Shown here: piece after piece, positions 50,101 through 58,459 of the stretch | Position numbering within the stretch: position 1 is the first letter of the stretch | How the letters are laid out: the number at the start of each line of letters is the position of its first letter | Made by a program: the position numbers and the translations under genes | The notes under the pieces: model-generated | Seen by the model: only the letters and a program-made list of their open reading frames with translations | What the model was told of the DNA's origin: nothing | Database searches by the model: none | Assembly (NCBI RefSeq): GCF_026151205.1 | Contig: NC_087080.1 | Span: 5,311,096-5,375,095 of the forward strand | Length of the DNA: 64,000 nt | From: Bolinopsis microptera | Taxonomy: Eukaryota; Ctenophora; Tentaculata; Lobata; Bolinopsidae | Direction: 5' to 3'

Positions 50101-50880
50101 TCTTCCTTTCTTCGGCAGCTTTGGTCCGTGTCTCGTTAATCTTTTTGATCTCGCCGCATTTCTTCCTCCACTGTTTAAGAGCGGTTTCCTGTGCTATCAA
50201 GTCGCTTTCGTAAGACTCTGGTTTTACCTTGAGGAGAAGCGTTTTAATAACAGGAAACTGTGTTATGTACTTTAAAATGGTTAACAAACTGTAGACTCCT
50301 GTTCCCCTCCCCTCTCCTTTCCCTCCACCCCGTTTTGTGCCCAACCTTAGAAAATAGAGTACCGACTTGACAAAAACATGAAAAGGTAACCGTGAGTCGT
50401 GACGGACGACCACTGACAGAGAGATTAGTTAACTCACCCAAGTAACTTCCTGAGTCTCGGTGTGCCAGTAGTAAGGATGTTTGGTCGTCTCATCCAGACA
50501 CTCTCTCCAAATGATACAGTTGGGCTCCTCAGGCAGCTCCTCAAGTTTGCTCTGTTCTATATCGTCTATCTCCGCCAGGAAGCTGTCCAGCTCCGTGTCT
50601 AGCTCTCCTAAACCGTTATCTGAGGAATTGGTGCTCAGTTCGGAGTTCTAATCTCAAAAACTACATTCAGGAGCGTTTTAGGGTTCTCATTCTAAAAAGT
50701 CACGTCCACAGGATTGTTCAGACTGGGGCGACAAGAGTAATCATTGAACCTAGATATTTATTCAGAATTCCGCACTTAACGTGTCGGGAAAGAACTAATG
50801 CAAGGAGCATGATTTTGAATGCGGCATGAGAATTAATTGGAAACAAACAAGATCGTACCTAGATTTAAGTTAGCCATCAT
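29189..50880 (-). CDS. FNBP4: Formin-binding protein 4 homologue, two WW domains, 10 exons
   Basis: Exons on the minus strand are 50859-50880, 50438-50619, 49194-50227, 48912-48985, 48634-48710, 31379-31637, 30688-30805, 30352-30463, 29458-29538 and 29189-29305. Phases agree throughout and give 691 aa. WW1 has W45, YYW at 57-59 and W68-x2-P71. The middle is Lys/Glu-rich with KKNGD repeats. A helical segment (about 350-400) matching the family's pre-WW2 region leads to WW2, split between exons 3 and 4. WW2 keeps W407 and the YRYSNKMTGKSQ turn but has Leu430 where the second Trp belongs. An acidic exon, a polyproline exon (463-549) and a C-terminal LVAKWNKV motif follow. The family binds the FH1 proline region of formins and associates with splicing factors. 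Exon 5 to exon 6 spans a 17 kb intron with a nested gene. The 3' end is uncertain: a further exon near 29008 could be 3'UTR or coding if AAA|GTGATG is used as donor. Confidence 0.85.
30911..31311. mobile_element. Small element with telomere-like core, 9-bp target duplication
   Basis: Flanked by the direct repeat ATAAAACGA (30902-30910 and 31312-31320). Both ends carry CGACAATTGACCCC in inverted orientation after a GG terminus, with extra inverted copies inside the right end. The core (30957-31156) is (CCCTAA)n mixed with CCCTGA and CCCAGGA variants. The 9-bp duplication and terminal G resemble Mutator-like elements. No coding capacity. It sits in the FNBP4 intron between exons 6 and 7. Confidence 0.65.
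30957..31156 (-). repeat. Interstitial telomere-like (TTAGGG)n array
   Basis: About 200 bp of CCCTAA and CCCTGA units read on the plus strand, with a pure run of CCCTAA at about 31039-31098. It lies strictly between the inverted ends of the 401-bp element, so it arrived as cargo of that element and not by chromosome-end fusion. Confidence 0.85.
32112..33116 (-). CDS. C2H2 zinc-finger protein, three C-terminal fingers, nested in an FNBP4 intron
   Basis: A single-exon frame of 334 aa from the ATG at 33116. An acceptor-like CCTGAATACAG ends 8 nt upstream of that ATG, so I prefer it to upstream in-frame TTG codons. Residues 1-240 are low-complexity and probably disordered. Three fingers follow: C-x2-C-x12-H-x3-H at about 244-264, a second at 272-292 joined by a HEDKRPF linker (a variant of the classical TGEKPF), and a third at 300-321 with H-x4-H. 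The second and third have the CGYAARQ and CTYSSKMK style seen in multi-finger transcription regulators. A nuclear DNA-binding role is likely by family; the target is unknown. It lies on the same strand as FNBP4, about 475 bp upstream of FNBP4 exon 6, so it may be transcribed within the host intron. Confidence 0.8.
   Translation of the reverse strand: MFLPVMAENAPRPAHIPHPAFNNASVTEAGFGPTYQDSTIIKKQNETDVRKMLGHADLSDFNRLPSKKDDSSPEEAIGEDFNVAHFQSCVRVRCLHINGIFSLKGIVDFDSCPNQVEQEEAIDLSRWIPSGEKLNVLPQLDNRISTTNTISQHGMLSNTSSPATWALPLYTSDVSRKPGQSAKIRFHQDSSPLIKPSNQNPRIPVLIRNKESRPTLSKESKHGPSLPPSLPLHHDIVNRNHYKCQICGHEFNQKGNLYTHMRIHEDKRPFQCGDCGYAARQMVQLKRHAKHHTFRFQFKCRFCTYSSKMKCTTTKHCMLVHGDLLKALNLEEYV
33421..35613. 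mobile_element. hAT-like non-autonomous transposon with internal tandem array
   Basis: Perfect 15-bp terminal inverted repeats (TAGGAACCGACCGGA) are flanked by the 8-bp direct duplication GTTTCATG (33413-33420 and 35614-35621). An 8-bp duplication with a TA-start terminus is the hAT signature. Subterminal regions are dense in GCCGGA and TCCGGC words, typical of transposase binding sites. The interior holds a 257-bp tandem array and no transposase frame. It lies in the large FNBP4 intron. Confidence 0.8.
34145..35475. repeat. 257-bp tandem repeat, about five copies
   Basis: The anchor GCCGAAAATATTTTTT recurs at 34431, 34688, 34944, 35201 and 35457, a period of 256-257 bp; the first unit is more diverged. 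Each unit contains a GGCAGGCCTCCCCTTTGCAA block and a CGAGAACGACTCGGACCGAA block. Open frames across the units are repeated shadows, not genes. Confidence 0.9.
35950..36991 (-). mobile_element. tRNA-derived SINE, interrupted
   Basis: Read on the minus strand, 36991 down to 36944 gives a tRNA-like 5' half with an A box TGGCTCAGTTGG (36970-36981). The B box GGTTCGATTCC lies at 36152-36162, beyond an inserted foldback element. Removing the insert restores A and B boxes about 35 nt apart, as in a tRNA gene. The body continues to roughly 35950. Exact outer ends are uncertain. Confidence 0.65.
36167..36935. mobile_element. 769-bp foldback element inside the SINE, 8-bp duplication
   Basis: Inverted termini start GGGGGGAATGCAACGTCAAT at both ends and extend about 28 bp. 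The target duplication AACCTGGT is at 36159-36166 and 36936-36943. Each end carries four to five tandem copies of GTCAATTAAT followed by a small palindromic block with GGAATACTGACATTAATTGA, and both blocks point the same way. No coding capacity. It is inserted next to the SINE B box. Confidence 0.75.
37256..39428. mobile_element. Homopolymer-bounded element with ten copies of a 16-bp motif
   Basis: It begins with 23 G followed by CAACCATATTAAAGTATAT and ends with the inverted form followed by a short spacer and 21 C. A roughly 65-bp module with TATATTAAAG and GACCCGGGGAT lies near both ends in the same orientation. Inside, the word GCCT(C/T)ACAAAATGACA occurs seven times on the plus strand (37840, 37857, 38191, 38214, 38360, 38383, 38738) and three times inverted (38925, 39091, 39274). 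I see no credible gene; 37410-37727 is open but unremarkable. Boundaries are approximate and no target duplication is evident. Confidence 0.5.
39398..40561. repeat. Direct duplication of about 490 bp (39398-39885 and 40068-40561)
   Basis: The two copies are nearly identical and differ mainly in the length of C and G tracts and one T run. Each starts GCTATGTTGAC plus a C tract, has TTTTG plus a G tract and GTCAAC about 225 bp later, then a palindromic CCTCATTTTACCTCA module, and ends near AAAACTTCGCATT. The 182 bp between them recurs inverted at about 42288-42475. Confidence 0.85.
39886..42475. repeat. Inverted pair of a roughly 190-bp repeat (39886-40076 and 42288-42475)
   Basis: The segment ending with the word TTGGTACAGCAATGTCAGCT is repeated in reverse orientation with only scattered mismatches. 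The right copy is joined to a CAACATAGCTGACATT block that also occurs near 42060-42115 and 45840-45910. It probably represents an older repeat family later carrying the duplicated element. Confidence 0.7.
41117..41455. mobile_element. TTAA-flanked MITE with nested foldback; second copy at about 47843-48181
   Basis: Perfect 18-bp inverted ends (TTTTAACAGGTAAAATTC) enclose a 339-bp element. Its centre (41210-41356) is itself a foldback with roughly 30-bp arms beginning AAATGGTTAACTTTAGTC. A second, inverted copy at 47843-48181 carries the same nested foldback. The ends read TTAA-CAGG, so the target site is TTAA or TA. Non-coding. Confidence 0.65.
42938..43837 (-). CDS. L1-type retrotransposon ORF1 protein (coiled coil plus RRM-like)
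   Basis: An intact 299-aa frame from the ATG at 43837. The middle is a Lys/Glu-rich coiled coil; an RRM-like segment starts at LVIYGLPE and continues through a CRMGR motif. A C-terminal domain with VYISPDRSAEQRAAFRKL follows, a layout common in ORF1 proteins of non-LTR retrotransposons, which bind RNA and act as nucleic-acid chaperones. No reverse transcriptase or endonuclease frame lies downstream (below 42938), so this is an ORF1-only remnant or a non-autonomous copy. It sits in the large FNBP4 intron on the same strand. The intact frame suggests a recent insertion or selection. Confidence 0.7.
   Translation of the reverse strand: MVNKYLENLDNEIALNYSTLKFRSMYAEQILGAQIMLLNDMRQAAGVQKSNVLRKETLNKPQITKATLCDWMETFIDILDSYCSPLLFSATKLQDEIDQLKDEKIADQNTVIKLQGQLLEKKSEDLTSVQTTVKSELKAWSSVVKNSCSKALAPKKMKAALKRASEEEDRSQNLVIYGLPEKSEEILEKRVLEVLENIDEKPRIVSCCRMGRTVSDGGPAVKPIKFTLSGSDHVRQVLSKARKLREVEGYDSVYISPDRSAEQRAAFRKLVLEVKQKRELEPQRVHVIRNNKIVSSEKD
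44236..45511. mobile_element. 1.28 kb DNA transposon at a TTAA target site, empty site present
   Basis: Perfect inverted ends starting AGGATGAGGGGACCTTAG lie between TTAA copies at 44232-44235 and 45512-45515. The paralogous repeat at 47645-47835 reads straight through with a single TTAA (47816-47819), which defines the insertion to the base. A TTAA duplication is characteristic of piggyBac-type elements, though the terminus does not start CCC; a TA duplication gives the same junctions. No transposase frame is visible. Confidence 0.8.
45582..45710 (-). CDS. Possible cassette exon inside the large FNBP4 intron
   Basis: An open segment of exactly 43 codons starts after a strong acceptor (TTATCGTTCCAG) and can end at TTC|GTAGTG. 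Both sides are phase 0, matching the flanking FNBP4 exons 5 and 6. The coded stretch (PGKVPAELHLDCLDQLARDE) has the compositional look of a real protein but I recognise no family and vertebrate FNBP4 has nothing like it that I know. It could instead be a captured exon of another gene or chance; the frame runs on to a stop at 45543. Confidence 0.3.
45912..47640. other. Intron filler with degenerate repeats
   Basis: AT-rich sequence within the FNBP4 intron. I see a weak direct similarity between about 46785-46830 and 46900-46950 (AAGTTTCACATCC-like) and the dispersed repeat at 47500-47620, but no gene. Confidence 0.5.
48196..48301. repeat. AGGTAAAATG tandem units next to a C tract
   Basis: A third, partial copy of the palindromic CCTCATTTTACCTCA module of 39.6 and 40.3 kb, here with four tandem AGGTAAAATG-like units followed by GGTTGAC and about 19 C. 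Same orientation as the other two. Confidence 0.75.
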
Positions 50881-51144
50881 CTACATCCAAACCGTTTCTT
50901 CCGCTAACAAGCTTTTACATACTGAGCTTAATTTTGAGCACGTTAGAAATTGTTTGCTTGCATTCCTTTTTAATTATAAACCGATCATTTTGAAATAATT
51001 TTGTATAATTTTCTTAATTTCAGATTGACATTTAACAAGTGTAGTCTTGAAGATTGAAGATCGATTTATACTTCTCATAAAATGTACAAAATAAACACAA
51101 TAAGTCACAGGAATAAATAAAATTCATAAAAACCCGACAAGAAT

Positions 51145-51600
51145 CTACAAACGACGACCTCTTCGTCCTCCCTTCCTTCTGGTACTATCAGTGGGAATGG
51201 GGGTGACATCCTCTATTCTGCCGATCTTCATGCCAGATCGAGCGAGTGCTCGGAGGGCATTCTGGGCTCCGGGTCCGGGGGTCTTTGATTTGTTGCCACC
51301 AGTCGCCCTCAGTTTGATATGAAGAGCTGAGATTTTCAGAACACGACACCTTTCAGCGACGTCTTGGGCGGCCAACATAGCAGCGTAGGGAGAGGATTCG
51401 TCTCTGTCTGCCTTCACTTTCATTCCACCGGTAACTCGGACCAAGGTTTCTTTGCCGGACAAGTCAGTCACGTGCACGAAGGTGTCGTTGAATGAGGCGA
51501 AAATGTGAGCAACTCCGAAAACTTCTTCTCCGTCTTTGACTGTTGGTCCGAGGGAGATGTTCGTCTCCTCCTTGGCAACCTTTCCTTTTCTTGGAGCCAT
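51145..51600 (-). CDS. RPS14: Small-subunit ribosomal protein uS11 (RPS14)
   Basis: A complete, intronless 151-aa frame, the same length as the vertebrate protein and nearly identical to it along its length. It includes the [20 protein letters not shown] and [15 protein letters not shown] stretches and the basic tail ending [11 protein letters not shown]. It binds 18S rRNA in the platform of the 40S subunit and is needed for subunit maturation (family knowledge). The start is certain from alignment. Upstream, TACTAAT and CCGTAG/ACTTAG signals lie within 45 nt of the ATG, as for an SL acceptor or 5'UTR intron. Only 264 bp separate its stop from the FNBP4 start on the same strand. Confidence 0.97.
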   Translation of the reverse strand: MAPRKGKVAKEETNISLGPTVKDGEEVFGVAHIFASFNDTFVHVTDLSGKETLVRVTGGMKVKADRDESSPYAAMLAAQDVAERCRVLKISALHIKLRATGGNKSKTPGPGAQNALRALARSGMKIGRIEDVTPIPTDSTRRKGGRRGRRL

Positions 51601-51867
51601 GTTTAGAGCTTAGCTAAGTGCTACGGATATTAAGATTAGTATACTTGAATGTCTGTTTCACAATAATATAATATGCATTTGACAATGAAAGTATTAAGAA
51701 TTACAAGTTGATAAAATTTCGATAACTCCTCATTAATTGATTGCATGATACCAATTATACTATACCCAACTTTTACTGGGGGCAAGTGAAAGAACAATAT
51801 TAACACAATTAAAGATTTAAACTTCGCATAAACAGTTGACTGAAAATCAAGAATTAACGTAATATAT

Positions 51868-51891
51868 ATATATATATATATTTATTTAAAT
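51868..51891. repeat. (TA)n microsatellite
   Basis: A short AT dinucleotide run in the RPS14 upstream region. Confidence 0.85.
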
Positions 51892-52570
51892 TCACCAAAA
51901 TCTGATTACTGTGGAATTCAGTTTACGAATTATTACTTGTAAAATGAATAAAAACAAGCAGTTATAGTAAATTATTTGGCGTGAAATGATAAGTTTAAAT
52001 GTTGAATCACTAATGTGCCGCAATTATATTAAAGCTTCCTGAAAATCATGGAAAGTGTCTGATCTTTTGATCTTTGATATGATTTGACACCCTCAGTAGG
52101 GACTTGAATATAAATTCGACCTCTTACATTCTCAGTCTCTTTTTCCTTTGGTAGGAGATGATATTGTCTTCTCATTTGTCACAAGACACGGCAACTACCT
52201 GAATGTCCTGAACATTATGGTTTTAACCATCGCTTCGATACTTGAAAATCTTCGCGAGGACCAGAATTTTTGATGAAATGTCAAAAATAATGGACAGCAA
52301 ATTTTGTAAATTCATGCATTAGTCGCATGATTGATGATAGTAAGAAAAAAACAAAGCAAAGCAGCTTAAAACATTCAATTTCACAAAAGAAGGGGTTCCC
52401 ACTCAAACCTGATTAGAACCTGAGAATAGAACATGGTTAACGGTTTAAACTTTGTACACAATATTTCCATCAATGTTTCAGAATTAAATGAAGATCAGCC
52501 GACATAAAAACGAGGGACGCAAGAATTGCCGTGGTTCGAGGTAACTCGCACCACCTACCATACCGAACCG

Positions 52571-54558
52571 TCAGGAAGATCGGCTGGAGCTTCTCCGTCT
52601 CTTCTTGTCCCGTTTTTGTCTCTTCGGACTGCTGTCGTCAGAGCTAGAACTACTGCTAGAGGACGATGAAGAAGGTTTTCTTTTGCGCTGGTGCCGGTTT
52701 TCTCGGCTTGAATTTCTCCGGGATTGTTTGTTTGACTTGCTTTTAGGACGGCTGCAGGAGCGACGTTTGCTGCTTCTTCGGGAGCTGTTTCTTGAACGAG
52801 ACATGCTCTTCTTTCGGGACCGATCTACCGAGCGGGAACGGGTGCTGTGTCGACTGATCTTGCGGGTTCGTTCCCGGGATTTGGATCCACTTGTTTTCTT
52901 GGAGCGATTCCTGGACCGGGATCTACTGCGAGAGCTAGTTTTGCTTCTGCTAGTTTTGCTTCTGCTAGTCTTGCTTCTGCTAGTTTTGCTCCTGCTAGTT
53001 TTGCTTCTGCTGTTTGATCTACTTCGTGATTTTTCGGTGCTCCTTTCTCGACTGACACTCTTACTCAGGGACTTTTTCCCATTCGCAGATCTGAAGAAAA
53101 AAGTTTATTAAGAAACTTACTAAGTAACATAATACCAAAAGCAATAAAGTAAATTTGAAATTATTCATTAACATTCCTTCAAATGCTCTAGATGTCTTCC
53201 GTTTTACTGATGATCTGAAGAACAAAAACTAACTACAAACCGGCTTCTTGATCGGCTTCTTGAAGAGGACTTTCTACCAGCTGACGCAGGTTTAATCTTA
53301 GCTTTCTTTACTTCATCTTCAGAGGAACTAAGGTTTGAATAACGTTACGACAACAAAAAACCAAACTTAGTAAGATCAAGCTGTGTTCTTTAAAAGTTCT
53401 AACTTAAAAGCATGGGATACAAAAAACGCAGGCTGGGAACGTAAAACGTAAACTCGAGGTTAAATATCTTGATCTCCACAGCTTCAGAGATAAAGTGAAA
53501 TTAAAGAAAGATCTGTACCTGTTGGCGAGGGTACCTTACCTTTCACCCCCTTCCTCCTCCTCCTCATCGCTGTCGTCCAGAGCGTACCGGGACATATCTT
53601 CCTCCTCCCCAGATTCTTCCTCAGCGGCTGGGGGCAGAGGATCTGATAGCTCTGCAGTGGTGGGGGTGGTCGCAGAGCTCTTCCTTCTGCGCTTCCTACC
53701 AAACTGAAGAGAGTTCGTGTTATCACTTAGGATAATTTGGGAAGCTGACTGAACTGGTGAAGGTGCACCAGTCATGTACGTTTTGTGCTAAAATAACAAA
53801 ATCACTTTGAAAAAGTTGTTAACAGGAATTAAAAGGATTTCAAAGCAACTCACGTCGTCATATTCGCCATCACTCTCAACTTTATCATTGTACTCGATCT
53901 CTCCTCTCTCATTAAACCCGCCTCCTGCTCCTGTTCTCTCCTCTATCTTACCAAACTTGGGGGCGTGACAGATGTTGCAATCTGAAGAAAATAGTGTTAT
54001 GGTGATGCTGGTTGATAAACAATTTTAATCTTACAGAGTTAGACTGTCCGGACTGAGAGGTGTCCGGAGACATCCGGCAAGTTGAACACTTGGTAATTCA
54101 GCATGCTGACACATATAAATATATTTTTTACCTGATCTGCGAGCCCAGTTAACATTCCCACAAGTGGTACACTGCCAGTCGTCTGCCGAGAACAGTCCCT
54201 TGCTCTTCTCTGCCAACTGTTTCCCGATTTGGATACCACCAACTTTCACTTTAGATTTGCCGACAGGTTTTGGGGCTTTACATCTGTTACATTCTGTTCT
54301 TCGAGCGTAATTTATATTGCCACATCTGAGAAAAGATACAGTTATACTTGAAATTGCAAAGGACAGTTTAGGAGTTACAACAAGAACAGTTTTATTGTTT
54401 ATGCTAGGACCGTTAAAATCATGAAGAATAACAAACTACAAATATCTCAATCTTATTCTCAAAACCCCCTTTGCTCACCCTTCTTCGTCACAAGTCCAAT
54501 CTCCCTCTGACATCTTGAAACCAGGTCCTTTGGCGGGCTTATCAAACTCATTATCCAT
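52571..54558 (-). CDS. ZRANB2: Zinc finger Ran-binding domain-containing protein 2, six exons
   Basis: Exons are 54479-54558, 54132-54325, 53854-53981, 53540-53703, 53241-53327 and 52571-53090, all GT-AG and in phase, giving 390 aa. Two RanBP2-type fingers are complete: W21-x-C23-x4-C28 to C39-x2-C42, and W77-x-C79-x2-C82 to C93-x2-C96, each with the N and R-R residues that read GGU in RNA. A GGGFNERGEIEY segment and an acidic block with MSRYALDDSDEE follow, as in vertebrate ZRANB2, then a long Arg-Ser domain with five RSKTS repeats. The family is an SR-like nuclear splicing regulator. The gene is 210 bp downstream of RPS24 on the same strand, and CTAG-AC lies directly before the ATG, an acceptor-like context. 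Confidence 0.93.
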
Positions 54559-54768
54559 GTCTAGTGTGGAAGTTGGTTAAACGTATACAGAAGGTATACA
54601 GAAGGTAGGGCCATCGGGATTACACATGGACAAATCTTAAGTAAGATTACATTTAAATAAAGTAATTTTCATAGTGTTTTAAAATAGAAAAGAGAAATCT
54701 TGAATAACTTTGAACGCGAATAAGACTGAAAGGTCAATAAATAAAAACCGCTAAATCATTGATAAAAG

Positions 54769-55161
54769 TTAAGCTTTGTTTCGTTTACAGGATCCTAATT
54801 CGGTCTTCTTCTTTCCAGACACCTTCTTCTTTCGGTTCTTCAATTCCTTCCTCTGTCTTCTACCTCCGGTCTTATCTTTCTTAGGCTGGAACCTTGCTAA
54901 CCTATAAGTTGGCTCGATCTTGTTCATGGAATCTGCGTTATCGTAGATAAGAGCAAATCCAGTGGATCGACCGCCACCGAAGTCGGTTCTGAAGCCGAAA
55001 GGCATGACCACGTCAGCGGTCGTTCTGTACATGGTGGCAAGCTTCTCTTTCAGCTCCTCTTTGCTGAGGTTCGCCTTACCAGGGTGTATGATGTCAACTA
55101 CCATCTGCCTTCTGTTCAGGATACGGTTTGTGATGAATTTTCGGGTCCTGATTGTAGCCAT
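54769..55161 (-). CDS. RPS24: Small-subunit ribosomal protein eS24 (RPS24)
   Basis: A single-exon 130-aa frame matching eS24 from the TIRTRKF start through HPGK, the KEKLATMY helix, [20 protein letters not shown] and the basic tail. Vertebrate proteins begin a few residues earlier (MNDTV), so the start here is either genuinely shorter or lies in an upstream exon: the ATG is preceded by CCCTAGCCTCAG-AC, a strong acceptor with a CTAAC branch-point-like word. It is a component of the 40S subunit needed for 18S rRNA processing (family knowledge). Codon use and context are those of a highly expressed gene. Confidence 0.96.
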   Translation of the reverse strand: MATIRTRKFITNRILNRRQMVVDIIHPGKANLSKEELKEKLATMYRTTADVVMPFGFRTDFGGGRSTGFALIYDNADSMNKIEPTYRLARFQPKKDKTGGRRQRKELKNRKKKVSGKKKTELGSCKRNKA

Positions 55162-56128
55162 GTCTGAGGCTAGGGAGGGAAAAATTCACGGTTAGATTTG
55201 GATTATTTGAAATCTTTTTGCTGAACAAATTATTAAAACTTAATCATTTAAAATGTAATGATAATCAGTATATCACAATATATTACACAAATTTTCATAC
55301 TTATGACTTGCAGCAGGACTCGAAAATGAAAAACAAATGGTATAGGTAACATAATAAAATTCATTTAATCAATTAATTATGGTAATAAAATAACCTAGAT
55401 TACCAAAGTCAACGAAATTTTGTATCAATATGCAGGCATTATAGTGGACCGATTTGAAAATGGCCTTTGGTGAGTGTTAACCCAGGAGACTTCAGGATGA
55501 TGTGTTATGATAGTGCAACCAATCAGATTTCGGTTACATTTAACAACCAATTCAATAGTTGACACTTGGTTAAAGAAAGAAACTTAAGAAAGCCAAAGAC
55601 CAATTTCAAATCGGTGCACTACGGTTGTGTCTGAATTCGGTTTAAAAATATGTAGAATATTGTTAGAATTGACATTTGGTAACCTAATACAAATAAAGAA
55701 GGCACTGAGAAGAGCAATCAATAAGTTTTTACTGATGCGATGGAAACAAATCATTTGAAAAGTGCCCGCCTTACAAATTACGTATATCCGCTGATATATA
55801 AAGTTCAAATCACACACAATGTATTAAACAGTAAAGAGTAATGACTTAAGACAATTATTTAAACTTGATAAGAATAGTTGAGAATATACTGAATCTTTAT
55901 TTACAAAAATACAATATGTAATGTAGCCAGCTTGTAAATTTCGATCGGCCAAAAGCGCGGCAGTATGGTTGGAATAACCGTAGAGTTATAGTCTTGAGAC
56001 TTTCTCTACACGGATAAAAGGTACAATCGATACATAAACATTATAAATAGAGAAAAAGCCAGCATCTCAAAACCATCTTTTCTGATATAAAAATTTTATG
56101 AACACTCAATTCGTCCTCATGAATCATC

Positions 56129-58459
56129 TCACAGTGCAGAAATACCGAGTTTCGCGATATCAATAGTCAACTCTTTTCTCTGATCTAACAATGATTTGAA
56201 CTTTTCCTGAAGACTCTTTTCTCTCTCAGTCTGACGCTGTAAATGATCTTGAAGTTTTTGTAATCTGTAGGGTATGATAGACTGTTCTGCTTCACGTAAC
56301 TTTGAATAAGTTACATCTTCAACCGACACCGTGTCCAGTTGATCGTTAATCTCCTCGATTTGTTTAGAAAGAGCCATGCCTTTCGCCTGGTAACCTCCCA
56401 GAATGACCTTCAATTTCTTCTCGATTTTAGCTGCTTGTTTTGCCTCTCTTGTCATCAACTGTCGGTTGACATCCAACGCTTTCTCCAGGAACTCAATCCT
56501 ATCTTTCTTACTAGACATAGAAGCCCGGGTGTATTTGCTCTGACCAACATTGAACATGACCTCTCTGTAACACTCCTCCCAGACTTGAGAGTAGGCGTCA
56601 ATAGTTAGATCTCCGTGATTCATCCCCTTCTTCACAGTCTCGACCTCCTTCTTCAGCAGGTCGCGTGACCTTTCTAGTTCCTCGTCTGTGTAGATGGGGA
56701 GTTCTGGCTGGTTGCCGGATGGGGGAGGTTTGTTTCCCAGAGGGTGTTTCTTGGAGTCATATTTCAAAAGAAGAACCATCTCTTCTTTGATCTTCTCTTC
56801 TGCGGTCTGGAGGGCAGTTAGCTGGAAATCTCCAAGGTTGCTCCTCAATATGCTAGTGTTAATGCCACCTGGTCGGGGCAGAGCTCGCTGAATCACCTGG
56901 TTCTCACGTTTCCACTTCTCCTGAGCAGCACGACGTCTCTCCTCTACCGTCATCTCATCCAGGTCCTGCTGGTCTTCTATCAGGCTCCTCTTTTTTTCTT
57001 CAAGCTCTACCTCCCCCTCTTCCTCGGGTAATGCTATCTCGAAATCGTTCTGCGGTTTGGGCAGGTTGGTCAGACTTTCTTTTAAGCTGAGTTTTGACGT
57101 TCCGTTGAGCAGCGGGGTTTCACTTCCGTTAGTGTTGATACTCAACTGATCTCGAACTGACATGGGGGTTTGAGAGCCGTTCACTCGAGGAGTAGCGTTG
57201 AAGTCGCTACTGTCTACTGGAGTTCCAAGAACTGTGTTAGGGGTAGCCACCACTTTGGAGGCAGGGGTTGCACCACTAAAGTCAATGTCCTGGAGAGCAG
57301 TGTTAGTGCCGCCCTTTAGAGGAGTTTCTACATTGGTGAGAGCCAGCATGTTTGCTGCTTCCGCCATGATGCTGGTGGTTGTGGCTGGAGTCCGCGGAGT
57401 TCTCAAACCCGCGTTGGAACCCGCTGCAGGAGTGCTGAAGGTGTAGTTTGAGAGGAGCATGTTCGAGGCTCCAGATCCAGCCGCGCTTGCCTCAGCTGCT
57501 ATGTTCTCGCTGGTTCTACCCATTTTCACCACTTCCTCTAGTTCCGACTCAGTGATCTGAGGAGAAGGAAGGACCAATTTAGATCGCTTTCTGCCTGGGT
57601 TGATCATGTTCATTTGGTTGAGCTGTCGAACTGCACCGGGAGCATCTCCTTCTTGGCGTTTTGTCAACTTATCCTTGTCCTTGTGTCGATTCCTCTGTTC
57701 TTCTTCGTCTCTCCTTTTCTCATCTAATTCGTGTAGACGGAGTTTCTTGTAGTTAGGATCCGAGACATCAATTGTCTCGGCAGACGTATCATAAAATCCT
57801 AGAGCTGGTTTCTTCTCAAAGGGAATTTCGGCATTGTAATCGATGAGGCCTTTTCTCAATCGTCTCTTCCTAACCTCAATCCCAGCAGCTTGTAACTCAC
57901 GCCTCTTCTGCAATGTCGCTAATCTTCTAGCTTCTTCCAACTGCTTCTCTCGAGCTTTCCTCTTTGCCTTCTTTCCCTGTGTGTTAGCTAATCTCGCCCT
58001 GGCCTCGGCCAACATTTCTTTTTCATCTTCGTCCATATCAATAGGATCAGGACGAGCGGGTTTAGTCTCCGGAGCAGGATCTATCTCCCCAGGTCTCAAC
58101 CTGTGAGCATCGTCATCAACATCACCATCCTTCCTCTGAGCTTCCCTCAACAAGTAGTCGTAATGTTCCAAACACTGAGCTGCGGTTCGGCCCACTAGCG
58201 GAGCTATAGTTCGCCACTGAGTTGGCATAAGTTTAGCCAAGTGAAGCAATTTCTCTTCTTCCTCGCGTGACCATTCTGTTTTCTTGATGCTTGGATCCAG
58301 CCACTCGTACCATCTCGCTTTGCACTGTTTAGCTGACTTACGATGAAGAAGCGATGCTATTCTGGACCACTGGTTCTTGCCGTACTTCATGACGGCTGCT
58401 TTGAGGATTTCATCTTCGGTGTTTTTCCAAACACCGCCCTTTATGTTAACTCTCGGCAT
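56129..58459 (-). CDS. CDC5L: CDC5-like Myb-domain splicing factor, intronless
   Basis: A single uninterrupted frame of 776 aa; the human protein is 802 aa. Two Myb repeats occupy about residues 6-57 and 58-107 (Trp at 11, 31 and 50 in the first), with the QCKARWYEWLDPSIKK junction characteristic of CDC5. A basic KRKAREKQLEEARRLA helix follows, then a GLIDYNAEIPFEKKPALGF motif, a Ser/Thr-rich middle with many TP sites (CDK-type phosphorylation sites in the family) and a C-terminal coiled coil that in the family binds PLRG1 and PRP19. It is a core member of the PRP19 (NineTeen) complex required for spliceosome activation. A TACTAAC word and ATTATATCAG lie just upstream of the ATG. The lack of introns in 2.3 kb, beside multi-exon neighbours, is unusual. 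Confidence 0.97.
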   Translation of the reverse strand: MPRVNIKGGVWKNTEDEILKAAVMKYGKNQWSRIASLLHRKSAKQCKARWYEWLDPSIKKTEWSREEEEKLLHLAKLMPTQWRTIAPLVGRTAAQCLEHYDYLLREAQRKDGDVDDDAHRLRPGEIDPAPETKPARPDPIDMDEDEKEMLAEARARLANTQGKKAKRKAREKQLEEARRLATLQKRRELQAAGIEVRKRRLRKGLIDYNAEIPFEKKPALGFYDTSAETIDVSDPNYKKLRLHELDEKRRDEEEQRNRHKDKDKLTKRQEGDAPGAVRQLNQMNMINPGRKRSKLVLPSPQITESELEEVVKMGRTSENIAAEASAAGSGASNMLLSNYTFSTPAAGSNAGLRTPRTPATTTSIMAEAANMLALTNVETPLKGGTNTALQDIDFSGATPASKVVATPNTVLGTPVDSSDFNATPRVNGSQTPMSVRDQLSINTNGSETPLLNGTSKLSLKESLTNLPKPQNDFEIALPEEEGEVELEEKKRSLIEDQQDLDEMTVEERRRAAQEKWKRENQVIQRALPRPGGINTSILRSNLGDFQLTALQTAEEKIKEEMVLLLKYDSKKHPLGNKPPPSGNQPELPIYTDEELERSRDLLKKEVETVKKGMNHGDLTIDAYSQVWEECYREVMFNVGQSKYTRASMSSKKDRIEFLEKALDVNRQLMTREAKQAAKIEKKLKVILGGYQAKGMALSKQIEEINDQLDTVSVEDVTYSKLREAEQSIIPYRLQKLQDHLQRQTEREKSLQEKFKSLLDQRKELTIDIAKLGISAL

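Noticed and set aside
52605-53111. Leu- and Arg-rich plus-strand frame of 168 codons
   Set aside because: Antisense shadow of the ZRANB2 Arg-Ser domain.
54031-54120. Extension of ZRANB2 exon 2 past 54132
   Set aside because: Intron read-through; the GTAAAA donor at 54132 restores finger 2 (C93, C96) in the next exon.
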